The position numbers and the translations under genes were made by a program. The notes under the pieces are model-generated. The model was not told the origin of the DNA and ran no database searches. It worked only from the letters and a program-made list of their open reading frames with translations. 64,000 bases of DNA from Ascidia mentula (Eukaryota > Chordata > Ascidiacea > Phlebobranchia > Ascidiidae), in the NCBI GenBank assembly GCA_947561715.1, contig OX387202.1:20721001-20785000 (forward strand). Direction: 5' to 3'. Position 1 is the stretch's first letter; the number at the start of each line of letters is the position of its first letter. Shown piece by piece: positions 44,052-57,194 of the stretch.

Positions 44052-47000
44052 ACGCAGACAGGTTTGTTGGAGATTGTGGTGTACGGGAGGAAGCACACCC
44101 CCCGACTCAGCACGGAGGTAGAGGAAGACGCGAACATCTGGAGCAGTGAGATCCAGGCTATGATAGATGGACAACCTCTGATTATCACCAAAACAAAGAT
44201 CCTAATGGACAAGATCAAGGTACAGAAGTGTAGAATTGAAACTGAACTTATTGCTTGGAGTAATCTGCTTTCAGGGCAACTGCCACTTAGGTAGCCAGGC
44301 GAAAAGCGTATTGCTTTGAAATTACCTGCTTAAAAAACACATCAGGAAATATTATTACAATGTTGTTAACAAATCGACTCTGCCCAAAGCTTTCATTCTT
44401 TCACTTATATTTAGCATATTGACCATAGTGTATGAAACTATGGCTAAAAATTTGTGTATGTTGCAACAGCGTTCAGATGACAATGAAAAGGAGATCGACT
44501 TAATCTACAAAAGGAACCCAATCTTCAGGCAATCAAGCGAACCTTTAAGATCCCCTTTGCTATTCCTTCCATACGAACAGGTGACCCTGCAATTATTACA
44601 ACTATCCGTCCCAGAATCCAATGCTAACGCAAACTTAATAGTGCTGCAAGTATCCACGTGGTTGTCATAAAACCACGATGACGTCAATATCATCTTACCC
44701 GAACTATCTGCGACGTAACATTGCTCACATTGTTGTGTTGCTAACGAACCAAGTTGATTATTCCAAAAAAATTAAAAAATTAATAGTTTCGCTACTTAGA
44801 AAAAAGGCATAGAAATCATAATCAACCGTTGTTCGCTCACAGGTGCCTTCTCGTGACGACCACTACACGTTGAGGGACGAGGCTGTGAGGATTTTTAACG
44901 TCCTCCTTCAAATGGAAGAACGGACTTTCCAGAACATTGAGGAGGAAGCGAAATCACTCCAGGTAAAAAAAATGAAAAAATCGTTTTTAAATTTTGCTTT
45001 TTGATATTTCTCGAATTCCCGCCTGTAATTGAGTTTCCTCCCCTATATATTTGCACATGTTATGACGTTTGTCAGGTAATTGTGGATCTTCCTTTGCAAT
45101 GAGTGGGGAATGATGTTCACATATCACAATTTATATCAAAGTTTTACTTGACATCAATAAGCATTCAAAACAGACAATCAAAAAGCATTGCGACACCGTG
45201 CAGCCAACAAACTATCTATCTGTTCGTTTCAGGCGATCATGCGAGTGTGCCACGGCTCCAAGCTATTCCAGGACGAGCTTTATCTCCAATTAATCAAACA
45301 AACCGCCATCTACACCCTCCAACTCACCACAGACGAGCAAATGTTTGACCAGCTTCATGTGACGTCATGTCCGCATTACTGGCATCTCATAGCTTGTATG
45401 TGTTGTGCGTACCACCCATCACGTCCCTTGCTGTCTTACCTGAAGCTGCATCTAAAGAGGTATGACGTCACCAAAGTGTGTAAATAACTTCGTTATCCAA
45501 TGTAGAGTTCGCGGAACCCTTAACACAAAAGGTTTACTGAATTTGGGGGTTCTTGGTTAAGTTAAACAATCGTTATAGGTTTCGCAGACGAAAAGTTTGT
45601 GAATATCTGGTCTGAGCGCTAATTCTGAAACATCTCTAACCCCACTTTTGTTGGTAAACCAGAATTTATTGCTTGCCTCAATGCTTTGTATTCCCAGTAA
45701 ATTTGAAACAAAATGCTCGTTTAATGAGAGATAAGCCAAGAAATGTCTTAAACCTTAACGTCCACCGACGATTTTGCCTGGCCAAACTGGTGGGGCGTGC
45801 GCCACTTTGAGAAGCACTTGCTACTAAGCAGTAGTTTTGCATTACAGCGGGTCGGGTTATCTTACCTCGCGCTGTTGACTGCACACAAATGTGCCATAAG
45901 ATGCCTGGGAATCTGTACAGTAATGATTATTCAGGGATCCCTTTTCACCGTTTGTTTATTAACATCCGTTATCAGGGTACAAGAGCGATTTCCTGGCACT
46001 CTTGGTGGAGCTTATGCTGAGTTCGGTGAAAATGCGCTGAGTCAGCAGACGTCACGTCGACGTGAGATGGTTCCTTCCATTGCTGAGATTTGTGCTGTGC
46101 TGGAGATGAGGGACCTGGTCACTGTGATTAACTGCTATGGTGGCGCAACATGCGAAATCTACATTAACTCTTTCACCACTGCTGAAATGCTCTACTGAGT
46201 AAGTTTATTTAAGTGGAGCCGAAACTTTATCTTCATTGCTTCGTTCCGTTTAACCAACAAAAAAGCATAAAAATATAAAACTGCCAATGGATTTTCAAGA
46301 CTTATATATTATCCATATATTATATAGCAAATATTATCCAATCAACAAGTTGATGGCCGCTTACGAGATCACAAACGAAAACGAAGACTTCTACTTCAAA
46401 CGAACCGATTCTTTCTCGAATGAATTAAATGCAAACTCAATGCCAGCCAAGAAACGTTCTGTGAGTAAAGGTTTTTATTCGGTCTCAATTTGATTTTGTC
46501 GGTAATTAAGACGTTCTCATAAATTACGTAAAATTTCAAACTCGCCACGTAGATCTGCCCCACTTCGAACACATCCTTTCATCCCATGCTAGTTATCCGA
46601 TCCCATGGGGGCCTGACTCGATAGACTTGTGGTTTTATCGGTGCCCATGCCATTTTATTCCGCATATTTATTGTTCACACGCGTTCAAGTCGTTTTTGTT
46701 CAAAACAAAATTAAGTTATATTTGGACGTTGGCACCAACCGCGCATGAATCGTATTCCACAACTAATCGTCATTCTTTAAATCAGCTCGTATATTGATAG
46801 ATAGTAAAACAACAAAGAATTTTAATTTGTGGACGAAGCTAATTGAGGCCGAAACGTTAAAATTTAACAAATCGTTTTTGTCAACGAAGAGTTTCGTCAG
46901 ATTTTAATTCTTTCAGGGGTCGAGTCTTTTCAACACGTTCCGGAAGAGAGGGATGAAGAAGGTGAAGGAGGAAGGTGAGAGCGGTGAGATGAAGAGGACT

Positions 47001-47467
47001 CTCTTCCTGGAGGAACTGCAGGATGTCAAATCAAACGTCCTGGATAGATGGAGGAGATTGAGAGGAATGCCGCAAGAAGACGCCGTGGTCAGTATCACAA
47101 TAATCTCACTAAACAATAAGACTGGAGTTTTGTGTTATTGGATGTCGGGACATCTCTGCCCGTGGTTGATATTTATTGGCATTGTATTTGGGTGCTTGAT
47201 GTTTAAATATTATTCGCATAATTTTATGTTCAGCATATTTCGCGTTCTCTTCATTCCGTCTAATTCATTTTATCTCAACAATTTGTTTCAGGCTGAATAT
47301 GTTAACCTTGCACGTCGGTGGCCCGGATACGGATCCTACTTGTTTAAAGTTGAAAATCACGACGCGCAGTTCGGTCAAACCCTTCTCACTCTGGCGATAT
47401 CGGCGCAGGGAGCAACTGTGTTCAAACGAGGCCACTCACAGTCCCTGGATCATTTCTCATATGAAAA
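44052..47467 (+). pseudogene. MYO10: MYO10 tail fragment, copy C
   Basis: Exons: 44052-44219 (PH), 44470-44580, 44843-44962 and 45233-45459 (MyTH4), and 45976 to about 46183 (linker), which is cut at TTTCACCACTGCTG. It then joins intron sequence that in copy D follows the exon ending at 61774, so two FERM exons and the end of the linker are gone. Next come a partial FERM exon (about 46328-46459, YYPINKLMAAYEITN), 46917-47087 and 47292-47467 (RRWPGYGSYLFKVENHDAQF). The last exon is missing: sequence diverges at about 47585. Remaining exons are open. Confidence 0.88.
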
Positions 47468-47589
47468 GTAAGTTTGATCGAACACAATGGTTCGTTTTCA
47501 ACGCGGGAAGACACGAAACTTGTTGGAGTTATTGGCTCTCAACGTTTCTGCTTATCGGTCTTATGAATATAATGCAGTTTATTTAAGAT

Positions 47590-48348
47590 GACATTATGAT
47601 TTTAATTTAATGAACTCCGGCTGAAATTGTTAATGATTATCACCAATTTGTGACAGGCGATGTGTGCACAACCATTACAGCAAGACACCAGAACTGGAGA
47701 GATTTCTAATGAAACCAGAATCACAAAGCACGAAACACCAAATAATGACACACTTTCCAAACTGGTTTTGCGGAATGATCTGACGTAAAACAAAAGTTCC
47801 TGGTACTTGCACAATAGCTTGCTTAGTTTACAACATCCTTGTTTTTAAGCTTCCGCAACATAGAAGGAAGTTCTGAGAGTAGAATCCCCGTGTCTGTGAA
47901 CCAAAACAGGAACATTGACTGATCAATCCATTCATCCGTGCGCTTATGCTGAAACGCTGATCTCAAGACACCAACGTAAGCTATTACGTCATCCAGGGTG
48001 CACTGAACACAACACTATCCACTCATCATACGTTGCTATTCGTTGGAGGCGGCATCTGAAGACAGACCTTCAATCAATCAACTCCATACCAACGCCCGTT
48101 GACCACCTCTCATCGTCAAAGGACACCAACGAATCAACGAAGAAATGAACATTAATACGCGCGACGCTATACACAAATGCACGACGCACACAACCTATTG
48201 TTTGTTTACATCCGAATGAGTTTGAACCAATAGACAATGTTTTCCTCATCATCGAAGACTTCATGAAGATAAGTGCTGAAGAACTACACGGATTCCTAAC
48301 GGCCACGAACTTTATTGCAAGAAAGCTCTTGTAAACGGGGGGAGATAA
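47590..48348 (+). mobile_element. 3' internal remnant of an LTR element
   Basis: Sequence not shared with the other MYO10 copies and ending in a purine run (GGGGGGAGATAA) directly before an LTR-like 307-bp segment. The frames are short and I cannot name protein domains. Interpreted as the 3' end of a truncated LTR retrotransposon; fossil. Confidence 0.5.
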
Positions 48349-48655
48349 TGTAGTTAAAATTGTATTTTATCGCTTTTAATTGTTTTACAGACATTCATTC
48401 ATTAACGCACGTCACTCTTTAATTCGCCTCGTCACGATACTCGTGCGTTATTAATCTGATAAGCCGCTCTAGCACGTGAGAGAAATTAATCTTGGTCAGT
48501 TTCGCAACACCGGAACTTTCCGCTGACGAAAGCCTTACGATTCTTTGTTATCTACGTTTGTTTTATGACATTTTTACCCGGTCAACACGCTTGAAATTGA
48601 GTCTATATAATTGACCGCTTGGGCTGTAAAGCGAAACACTTTCTGAACCGTAACA
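48349..48655 (+). repeat. Probable fossil LTR upstream of USB1 copy 2
   Basis: Starts TGTAGTTAAAATTG after a purine tract, ends ACCGTAACA, and has TATATAA about 50 bp before its end. Size, TG...CA ends and position fit an LTR. No second copy is in the window, so this rests on structure only. It ends 114 bp before the USB1 ATG. Confidence 0.6.
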
Positions 48656-48769
48656 TCGAAAGTTTATGATGTTTCATTACGACTTTTGCACGCTTCAATG
48701 GTTTTTCGGGTGCTTTCCCTTATATTTGATTAAAAAGTGCCAGTTTGAAAACTGATTTCTGGTCAAAAA

Positions 48770-51700
48770 ATGGCGGCCTTGGCTTCGCTTTGTGACGCTT
48801 ACGGTAGTGATTCTAATTTTAGCGATAACGACGAGCAATTTACGCAAGTAGATCAAGCTGGCACCAAAGTGAATTTGCCTTTACCGCATGCTATTTCTTC
48901 ATTGTTTGGAGACACCAAGTCGTTGAAACCCCAGGAACACCGAAGTCGAATCCGGTCGTTCCCCCATGAGCGCGGGAATTGGGCAACGTATGTTTACATA
49001 CCTTACCCTAAAAAATGTTTGGATGAATTTAAATTCAACGTTGAAAAAACACTCGAAAGCAGAGAAAAAGGTATTAAATTATCTGCTTAAATTATTGTGT
49101 ACAGTTTTAAATGTTTGTGAATGAATTGATAGAATCGACATGGCATCTTGTGGATGATTTCCATGTGAGTATTTCAAGGACTAATGTCATACCTCACCAC
49201 TGCATAGACCAGGGGTGCACAACCTTTTTACTATTGCCGGCCGCAACACACACACTACTGTGTGCTAACGGCCGCCACTGAATATACTGCTTTTCCAACG
49301 ATATACCCCTGATAATTACGTCAAGTTGACGTGAGCAATATAAGAAAGGAATGGAAATGATTCCATACCTGAAAAATGTGCACTATTTATTATTTACATT
49401 TGCCAAATTATGTATATTACAATTAATGAAATGTCGAATTATTCAATGACTGCCTTGTTCTTGCACGCTAGGTTCACGTCTCCATCATAAAATAATCCAC
49501 TTCCCATTTGGGATTAAACGCTCCTTTCTCTTGTTTTGACAACCTTTTACGTTTCAGCGACATGACTGAGCGATTCCACTGTTTAGCTTTTTTTACAACT
49601 GTACATGCGTAAATAACAATTCACCGACATACTATTGATGTTTTATGACGTCACCATCCATATTGTTGCGCTTTGTCTCGGTTGCGGTGGCTGCACCAGT
49701 TACTACTCGCTACAGCGAACGAATGTGTATGACGCGGAAATGGAAATGGGCCTAATTAAAAGCTTAACTCTTGAGACCGCTAGAATAACAAGTTTCAGAA
49801 GCAACGACGGCCGCCAATGCATATATTTTGATATAAATGTGCACGGCCGCAAAAAATAGCGTCCGCGGCCGCATGCGGCCGTCGCAGGTTGTGCACCGCT
49901 GGTTTAAGGTAAGGGTGAAACGGCCGCAGGTTGTGCACCGCTGGATAGACCCTTTAGTGGAAAGTCCCAGACAAAATTCAAAACAGTTTCGAAGATTTTC
50001 AATCACATTATCATCTGATGATTTGAACATTTATGTGAACGATGAAAAAACAAGATCATTTTGTGGGTTTAAGGTAAGTGTAACGGACAGAACTGAGTAT
50101 GATTTCTGTGGGTGCACTCATGCGCGGAAACTTATTTTGTGTTTGGGTTGTGCGCGTGCTTGTAATGTTGAGTTAGTGTATCCATTGCAATCTAGTTATT
50201 TGTACGTTATTTTAATGCCTTCTTGGCTGTGATCAGTTGCATTTCTATTTGAATAAGGTGGAGCCGTGTAGGCATTTAGTTTTAAATCGTGTTTATTCTA
50301 GTTTTATTTATCTGTTTGCTGTGAAACTGCAAATTGGAATAAAAGGTTGAGAATTGCACGCATATAAAAAAGTACACGGCAATTAAGGATCTGTATCCTA
50401 CATTGAATTTAAAACTAAAGTCAAAACTGCATTGTTTTGAGTTACGTCTGTGATCTGTTCACATTGTGACGTAATACGCAACGTGCATAGTTGATTGGAA
50501 TGGATGAAGCAGGCGAGGAGCCCAATGTTTCTAAGGAACTGTTTAAAATACTGGACGTTGTACGCTCGGGAAATGGTTCTGTAGGGAGATCAAACGCTTC
50601 AATAACAAACTGTGGTTCCTTTGGAAAAAGTTTGCGTTCCATCAGCTCGCGTGCACGTAGACTTGTTGATGAAAAATCACTGGCACTAAAGTATGCTCAG
50701 GAACAAGTTGCCATTGAGGAAGAAAAACTGCTTGTTGAAGCTGAACAACGTCGTTTAACGTTGGAAGATGAACAACGTCGTTTAACTATGGAATCTGAGC
50801 GTCAACGTATAGAACTTGAAGGTAAAATAAAGAGCTTTGAATTGAAAAAGCAAATGGCTAAAGCCAGGGAAGAGGTGGCACAGGCCACACTGGCTGCTGA
50901 ACATGTCAGTGAAAGTTGCTCTTCATCAGAATCTTTGTCTGATATTGCGTTAGATGGTACACCAGCAAAAAGGTTGCCAATGAAACGTTTGACGTGCTTG
51001 ACTAAGGCTTTCGATGAGCGGCGTGGCGGAAAAGTTTCGGTTCATGATGTTTCGCCAACATCACCTTTTCTACTAGGAAGACCACATGTTAATGCTGCAT
51101 CTATAAATGTTCGTGCTGATCACGAATCACCACTTGTTGCATCAAACTCGTTGGGTCCACTGTTAGAATTGGACAAGGCGCATAAAGATTTGCCGCCGTC
51201 TCGGAGGGAAACTGGTATTTTGCCTCCAACCGATACTAATATTCCAGGCAAAGGAAGAAACGCTGACGTGGAATATGGGACTCTTGATCAAAGCCCTATG
51301 AACCAACCTCTTGGACCTGCAGTATCAGGTACTAGACCGTCTTCAGATATGGTGTTTTTTGCTGAAATGATCAAACAAAGTTTTAATTTGCCATGCTTGA
51401 CCATAGAGAAGTTTGATGGTGACCCGTACAACTATCACAAATTCCTAAATGACTTTGATCGTCAGATCAATCAAACGAACCTTAGTAACTCTGAAAAACT
51501 TAGTTACCTTCGTGAGTTTTGCACTGGACGTGCAAGGTCTAACATTGTGGAATGCAAAAGTTTGCCATCTGATATGGGCTATTCTGAAGCATTGAAAATA
51601 CTACACCATCGTCATGGACGAATTGAATTAGTGGTTCGTGCATATATGGACAAACTGATTGGAAGGAACCAGCTGCGAGAAAATGACTTTCGAGGTTTGC

Positions 51701-54700
51701 AAATGTTTCGTGCGCAGGCAGCCGAAAGTTACAAATTGTTTGGAAGATGGAGTTGTCGCTACACGCTGGACTTGCCACAGAATTTGGAGGCTGTGGCTCA
51801 GAGAATGCCACCGGATTATATTGCACAGTTCATTACAAAGTGTTCAAAACTTAGACTCAAAGGAATATCTCCAACGTTCCAGACTTTGCTTAATTTCTTG
51901 GAAGTTAAGTGTGAAGACATTCTGTCGCCGATGATGAAATACCTTGTGCGGGACACTCAAAAGACAAAGGTTAGGAACCAGTTTGGTAAACAATCTCGAA
52001 GTGTGTTTAATACAGTTGTAGCGAACACGGAGTGTGATGGACATCATTGTAAAGGGTTGGTGGAATGTTGAGATTGCGGTGGACGACATAGCTTAAAGGA
52101 TTGCAAGTCATTTATAGGACGGTCCCTCAAGGAGAAATACCAGTTGGCCCGTCGTTGCAGACTGTGCTTTAAGTGCCTTGGGGCTGGACACTACATTGAT
52201 GCATGTCCATCTGAGGAGACATGCCAAGTAAAAGGTTGTAGCAAGTCGCATCATACACTGCTACATTGGAGCAAGATTAACAATGCATTGGGACAGTCAC
52301 GTAAGGGGCGAAGCTCAAGTGCCGCCATTGACCCAGATACGGTAAATGGGGTCGGTGTTGTTGCTTCAACGTCTACTGCTCGATCATTTAATGTGCGATT
52401 GAAAGTTGTGCCCGTCAAGGTACGTACTGTGACATCGGATAAATGTGTACTTACATATGCATTTTTGGATAATGGTGCGAATACGACCCTGTGCTGTTCT
52501 CGTCTAATGGATAAGCTTGGGCTTAGTGGCAGGTTGAATCCTTTGTCTATTGAAACTATAGCGGGGACGCATAAGATTGATAGTTATTGTGTGACTCTTT
52601 CTGTTCATGGTGTGGGACAACACGCTGATGTAGTCTATGACCTAACTGATGTTAGGGTTGTTCCGAAATTACCCAGCTTGGCTGGGAGCATTCCTGTTGG
52701 CGAAGACAGTTTAAGATACCCACATATTAGCCATTTAGACTTACCCGTGGTTCGAGATGGTGGGGTTGATTTATTGCTGGCAGCTGATCTGCCTGAAGTT
52801 CATGAATATACAGAGATTATCCGTGGAGGTCATGGAGAACCTGATGCATTACATACACCACTTGGATGGTGTCTGTTTGGTACAGAACGCAACAGGGGAA
52901 AGACTCAAGCATCAGTAAATTTTGTACAGACTAGCTGTGATCAGTGTGGTCAACTTGATGAAATATTTGGACGAGACTTCATGGATCAGGGAGGTCATAA
53001 GCCCACATACTCATTGGAGGACAAGCGGGCTCTTGCTGTGATGGAAAGCACGGCCACTTTGGAGGATGGACATTACCAAATGAGCCTGCCCTGGAAGTCT
53101 AATAACCTAAAGCTGCCGTACAATAGAAATATGGCAGAGAGGAGACTAAAGAACCTTATGCGTCGCTTACAGAATGATGAGAAGCTTTGTGAGCAATATA
53201 AGAAGAAGATTGCCAATTACATTGAAAACGGATTTGCTCGTCGGATTCCGGATGAATGTCTGAAGCGTACTGATAAAACGTGGTATATTCCTCATCATGC
53301 CACTGGGAAGAAGTTTCGCATTGTATTTACAGCAACCTCTTAATGACAATCTGTTTCACGGCCCTGATTTGACCAACTCTCTTGTTGGTGTGCTTTTACG
53401 CTTTCGCCAAGACCCTGTGGCAATTATAGCGGATATTAAAGCCATGTTTCATCAGGTTACAGTCCTGCCTGTGGATTGTGACTCTTTGCGGTTTCTTTGG
53501 TGGCCTGCAGGTGATTTCACAAAGCCACCAGTTGATTATCAAATGATGGTCCACCTGTTTGGAGCAACAAGTTCTCCCAGCTGTGCAAGTTTTGCATTGA
53601 AAAAGACCGTGTCGGATAACAGCCATCTTGTTGGTGAAGATGCTGCAAAGAGTGTTTCAAACAATGCTAGTAATTTAGGATATGGTGCAGTGTGCTACCT
53701 TCGATTTGTTGACTCGGTTGGTCATGTCAGTATTTCATTAGTTTGCGGCAAAAGCCGAGTCACTCCCTTAAAGCCCGTTACCGTTCCGCGGCTTGAGTTG
53801 GTAGCCGCTGTTATTACGGCGAAGCTCGGTGCTATGGTGGTGCGCGAGTTGGATTACTTCATCGAAAACGTGATGTTTTGGACCGATTCGTTGACCGTGT
53901 TGCACTATATCCACAACACTTCAACAAGATTTCAGACATTTGTCGCCAACCGTCTTGCTGTGATTCATGAGTTGTCGAAGCCTTCACAGTGGCATCACGT
54001 TGGTACCAAGGATAACCCGGCGGATATTGCTTCGCGTGGTGTAATGCCGTAAGAATACAGTAATGTACGGACGTGGTTTGAAGGACCGGAGTTCTTGCAG
54101 AAGGAGGCGAAATTTTGGGCAAGTCGGCCGAATTTGGAAATTGGTTTATTCCAGGACGATTTGGAGATAAAGAGGCAGCGGCGTGTGTATGTCACGATTG
54201 TGTCTCCCGATGTGCTGCATCTTTTGCCGCTTCGCTATTCGTGTTTCAAAAGGCTACAGAGGGCGGTCGCGTGGTTGCTGCGTTTTAAACGGTGGATAAT
54301 TTGGAAATTCTCTCGCCGAGAGGATAGAAGACCAACATTTGAAGTTGAGGGACTTACAACCCACGAGATAACAAATGCGACACTGAGCATTGTTCGACTT
54401 GTGCAACGAAAGTCATTTCCGGAGGATGTAAGATGTTTGTTGAACTATGAGAGTTTTGCAGAAGCTTTACACCATACTGCTACACCCAATTACAAATCTA
54501 ATTTGTGTCCTCTCAACCCGTGTCGCGTTAAGGATGTACTGTATGTTGGAGGACGACTGCAACGAGCGAATTTGGACCAAGAACGTATGCATCAAATTAT
54601 CATGCCGTATCGCCACCATGTCACCGAATTGCTAGTCATGGACTGCCACATTAGAGAAGGACATTGTGGGGTGCTACATGTTCTTGCTTCTCTAAGACTC

Positions 54701-56499
54701 AAGTACTGGATAATTAAAGGACATTCCGCGGTGAGAAGTGTTTTGCGGAAATGCCTTTTGTGCAAATTAAGGAGCGCTAAACCCGGGACGCAGATATTGG
54801 GGCAGGTGCCTCTGGAGCGAGTTACAATTGGAAAACCTCCGTTTTCAAGTACTGGTGTAGATTATATGGGGCCTCTCTTTGTGAAGCTTGGAAGAAGTCA
54901 AGTTAAACGCTACGTTTGTGTTTTTACGTGTTTATGCACAAGGGCAGTGCATTTGGAAGTGTCTCCGTTACTGGATACCTCGGCGTTTATTAACGCATAT
55001 CGTCGTTTCACTTGTCGCCGTGGTGTCCCGACTGATATGTTTAGCGACAATGGAACAAATTTTGTCGGCGCAGAGCAGGGGCTTCGGGAAAGAATCAGTC
55101 AATGGAATCAACATCATGTCCATTCAAGTTTGCTGCAAGTTGGGACGAATTGGCATTTTAACCCACCAGCGGCCAGTCATCAGGGAGGAATATGGGAGAG
55201 AATCATCCGGTCAGTTCGACGGATTCTGTGCGCTTTGCTTGGGAGCACTTCTTTGACCGATGATACGTTAACGACCTTAATAAGTGAGGTAGAACGTATA
55301 CTGAACAATCGTCCGCTAACATCAGTTAGTGACGATGCCAAGGATTTGAAGGCTCTCACACCAAATGGGTTGTTGATCAATTCGCTTCATCCTTCCCTCT
55401 CTCCTGGAGTTTTTTGCAAGGCAGATGGTTATCGTCGATCCTGGCGCATGGCGCAGATGTTGGCTGATCGGTTTTGGGAGCGCTGGATGCGCGAATATAT
55501 GCCTTTGCTCCAGGTGCGTCAGAAGTGGATGCATCCTTCGCGAAACCTTGCTGTTGGAGATTTAGTTTTAATTGCTGATAACCAGACACCACGCGGTGAT
55601 TGGCCAAAAGGAATGATTGAAGAGGTCTTCCCCGACAAGGAAGGATCTGTTCGCAGAGTGTGTGTTCGTACTGCGCGTGCTGTATTCAAACGCGATGTAC
55701 ATAAGATTTGTCTCCTGGAGGCAGCATGACTTGTGTGTGGTGTTGTTTAGTGTTTGTTCTGCCGTTTTATTGATAAATAATTATGTGGTTATTATTTAGG
55801 GGTCGGAATGTAACGGACAGAACTGAGTATGATTTCTGTGGGTGCACTCATGCGCGGAAACTTATTTTGTGTTTGGGTTGTGCGCGTGCTTGTAATGTTG
55901 AGTTAGTGTATCCATTGCAATCTAGTTATTTGTACGTTATTTTAATGCCTTCTTGGCTGTGATCAGTTGCATTCTATTTGAATAAGGTGGAGCCGTGTAG
56001 GCATTTAGTTTTAAATCGTGTTTATTCTAGTTTTATTTATCTGTTTGCTGTGAAACTGCAAATTGGAATAAAAGGTTGAGAATTGCACGCATATAAAAAA
56101 GTACACGGCAATTAAGGATCTGTATCCTACAGTAAGGGTGAAACTTTTTGACAGCATTTCTTGTCTTGATTTGGTATCAGATTGTTTGTTATTGTTTCCA
56201 AACAATTCCAGATTTCAGCACAACCTGCAGTTCAACAACTGAATAAAGTCGTTCAGATCGTGGATAATGCATTCATGGATTTTCATTGCAAGCCTTACTA
56301 CACAAACCCATCCTATCACATGAGTGTTGCTTGGCATCTCAACCAATTCACAGAAGAATCCAAATTAATTTCAAAACTGTCATCAAATTGGAACAGAATA
56401 GAATTGGAGAACCCTGAACTTTTTACAATTGATGTGGATGAGGTTGTTTGTAAAAGTGGCAACAAAATGTTTTCATGTAAACTAAGTTCCATCAGTTGA
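48770..56499 (+). CDS. USB1: USB1-like U6 snRNA phosphodiesterase, copy 2 (interrupted by two elements)
   Basis: Exons 48770-49070 ([20 protein letters not shown]), 49133-50073 (split by a 733-bp hAT-like element at about 49211-49943; H-V-S motif in FHVSISRT) and 56212-56499 (H-M-S motif in YHMSVAW; ends VCKSGNKMFSCKLSSIS). Phases match when the element is ignored (G|AA Glu; AAG|ATT). USB1 removes 3' uridines from U6 snRNA in the nucleus; the two H-x-S/T motifs are its active site. A BEL/Pao element occupies the intron from 50079 to 56131. The ORF start context TCAAAAAATGGCGG is good. The exonic element would break the protein unless it is spliced out. An AATAAA follows at 56649. Confidence 0.85.
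49211..49943. mobile_element. hAT-like non-autonomous element in a USB1 exon
   Basis: Left end CAGGGGTGCACAACCT and right end AGGTTGTGCACCGCTG are inverted termini. The flanks CATAGACC (49203-49210) and GATAGACC (49944-49951) fit an 8-bp duplication with one mismatch; the exact edge is ambiguous by a base. The right terminus occurs twice (49882-49902 and 49922-49944), separated by a 20-nt piece of USB1. The ends are rich in GGCCGC. No transposase seen. Confidence 0.8.
50079..50402 (+). repeat. 5' LTR of the BEL/Pao element
   Basis: 324 bp, TGTAACGGACAG...TATCCTACA, with CATATAAAA near its end as a likely TATA box. Confidence 0.95.
55809..56131 (+). repeat. 3' LTR of the BEL/Pao element
   Basis: 323 bp, one T shorter than the 5' LTR, otherwise the same by eye. 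A purine-rich AGGGGTCGGAA lies directly before it. Confidence 0.95.
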
Positions 56500-57190
56500 C
56501 ATCCACAATACTCACATGGACATCGGTATTGCCACCATTTCGTCGGACTTTAGTGAGTTTTTCCACTTTTTGTGGTCGAGTTAAATTCTTGTTTAGCTCC
56601 AGATTTGAACTGCTACATTAAATCTTTTATGTAACATTTTGTTCTTTTAATAAAGTTTCTGTTTAACTTTTATTGTTTGTCTCATACAGGTTCCAGCACA
56701 AAAATCTGTTGTGAACATTTCTAAACATGAGAACCGGCGCTGTTTATAAACGTGATATCATGAATTGCTGAACAGCCGCAAAATGCAGGTTTTTAATTTG
56801 AACTGTTTATTATCACGTTGAGTTATGCTGACCTAAACTCCATACATGAAGTAAAAACTGTGTACAAATTTGTTAAAAGCAAAATTGATTGTAAAGAAAA
56901 ATGCATATGAGCCATAACAAACCATATGATTTGATACAGTTGGATACCAAGCAGTTGTTTGGGCATAATGCGCTCCACAGTGGTTCGTCTCTATTGTTTG
57001 ATGCCCAGTTATGGGTACCCAACTGACTTACGTTGGAAATATCTGTTCCTGGCTAGTTTGCGAGCTAGTCCAGGGCCACAGTCACCAACTGCACTTATGA
57101 GACCCCTACAAGACAAAACCATCCACAGTGTCCCCAGGTCTATTTCAATAAGGTTGGAATAGGAAAATTTTGGCTAAAAATATTTGTTTG
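56500..57190. other. USB1 copy 2 downstream spacer
   Basis: Paralogue of 790-1480. No gene seen other than the 3' untranslated end of USB1. Confidence 0.6.
56649..56654 (+). promoter_or_regulatory. Polyadenylation signal of USB1 copy 2
   Basis: AATAAA about 150 bp after the stop codon. The matching site in copy 1 (about 938-945) reads TATATAAT, so the signal is lost there. Confidence 0.6.
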
Positions 57191-57194
57191 TAAA

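Larger units (their letters stand above)
39894..44165 (+). repeat. Tandem duplication unit 2 (about 4.3 kb)
   Basis: Repeats unit 1 from CGGTCAGCTGCAATAC, including the unknown frame, one minisatellite unit, a longer FERM exon piece (40452-40540, ADIGKYYPINKLMAAYEITN), the Ty3/Gypsy fossil and the PH exon, which is complete here (44052-44219). Confidence 0.85.
50079..56131 (+). mobile_element. BEL/Pao LTR retrotransposon
   Basis: A 6053-bp element with LTRs 50079-50402 and 55809-56131 and target duplication GTAAG (50074-50078 and 56132-56136). Parts in order: gag with a long charged helix and DUF1759-type region (FDGDPYNYHKFLNDF), CCHC-type knuckles, DUF1758-type aspartic protease (AFLDNGANTTLCC), reverse transcriptase, RNase H-like region, integrase with zinc-binding part and D-D-E-type core (GVDYMGPLF), and a C-terminal DUF5641-like end. 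Gag and pol features assign it to BEL/Pao. The LTRs differ by about one indel, so it is young. It is broken, with about three or four breaks. Confidence 0.95.

Noticed and set aside
46835-46870. Third hammerhead-like motif (GGACGAAGC...GGCCGAAACG) in a MYO10 intron, also near 62430
   Set aside because: The CUGANGA box is not matched (TGGACGA), so the core is too degenerate to call.
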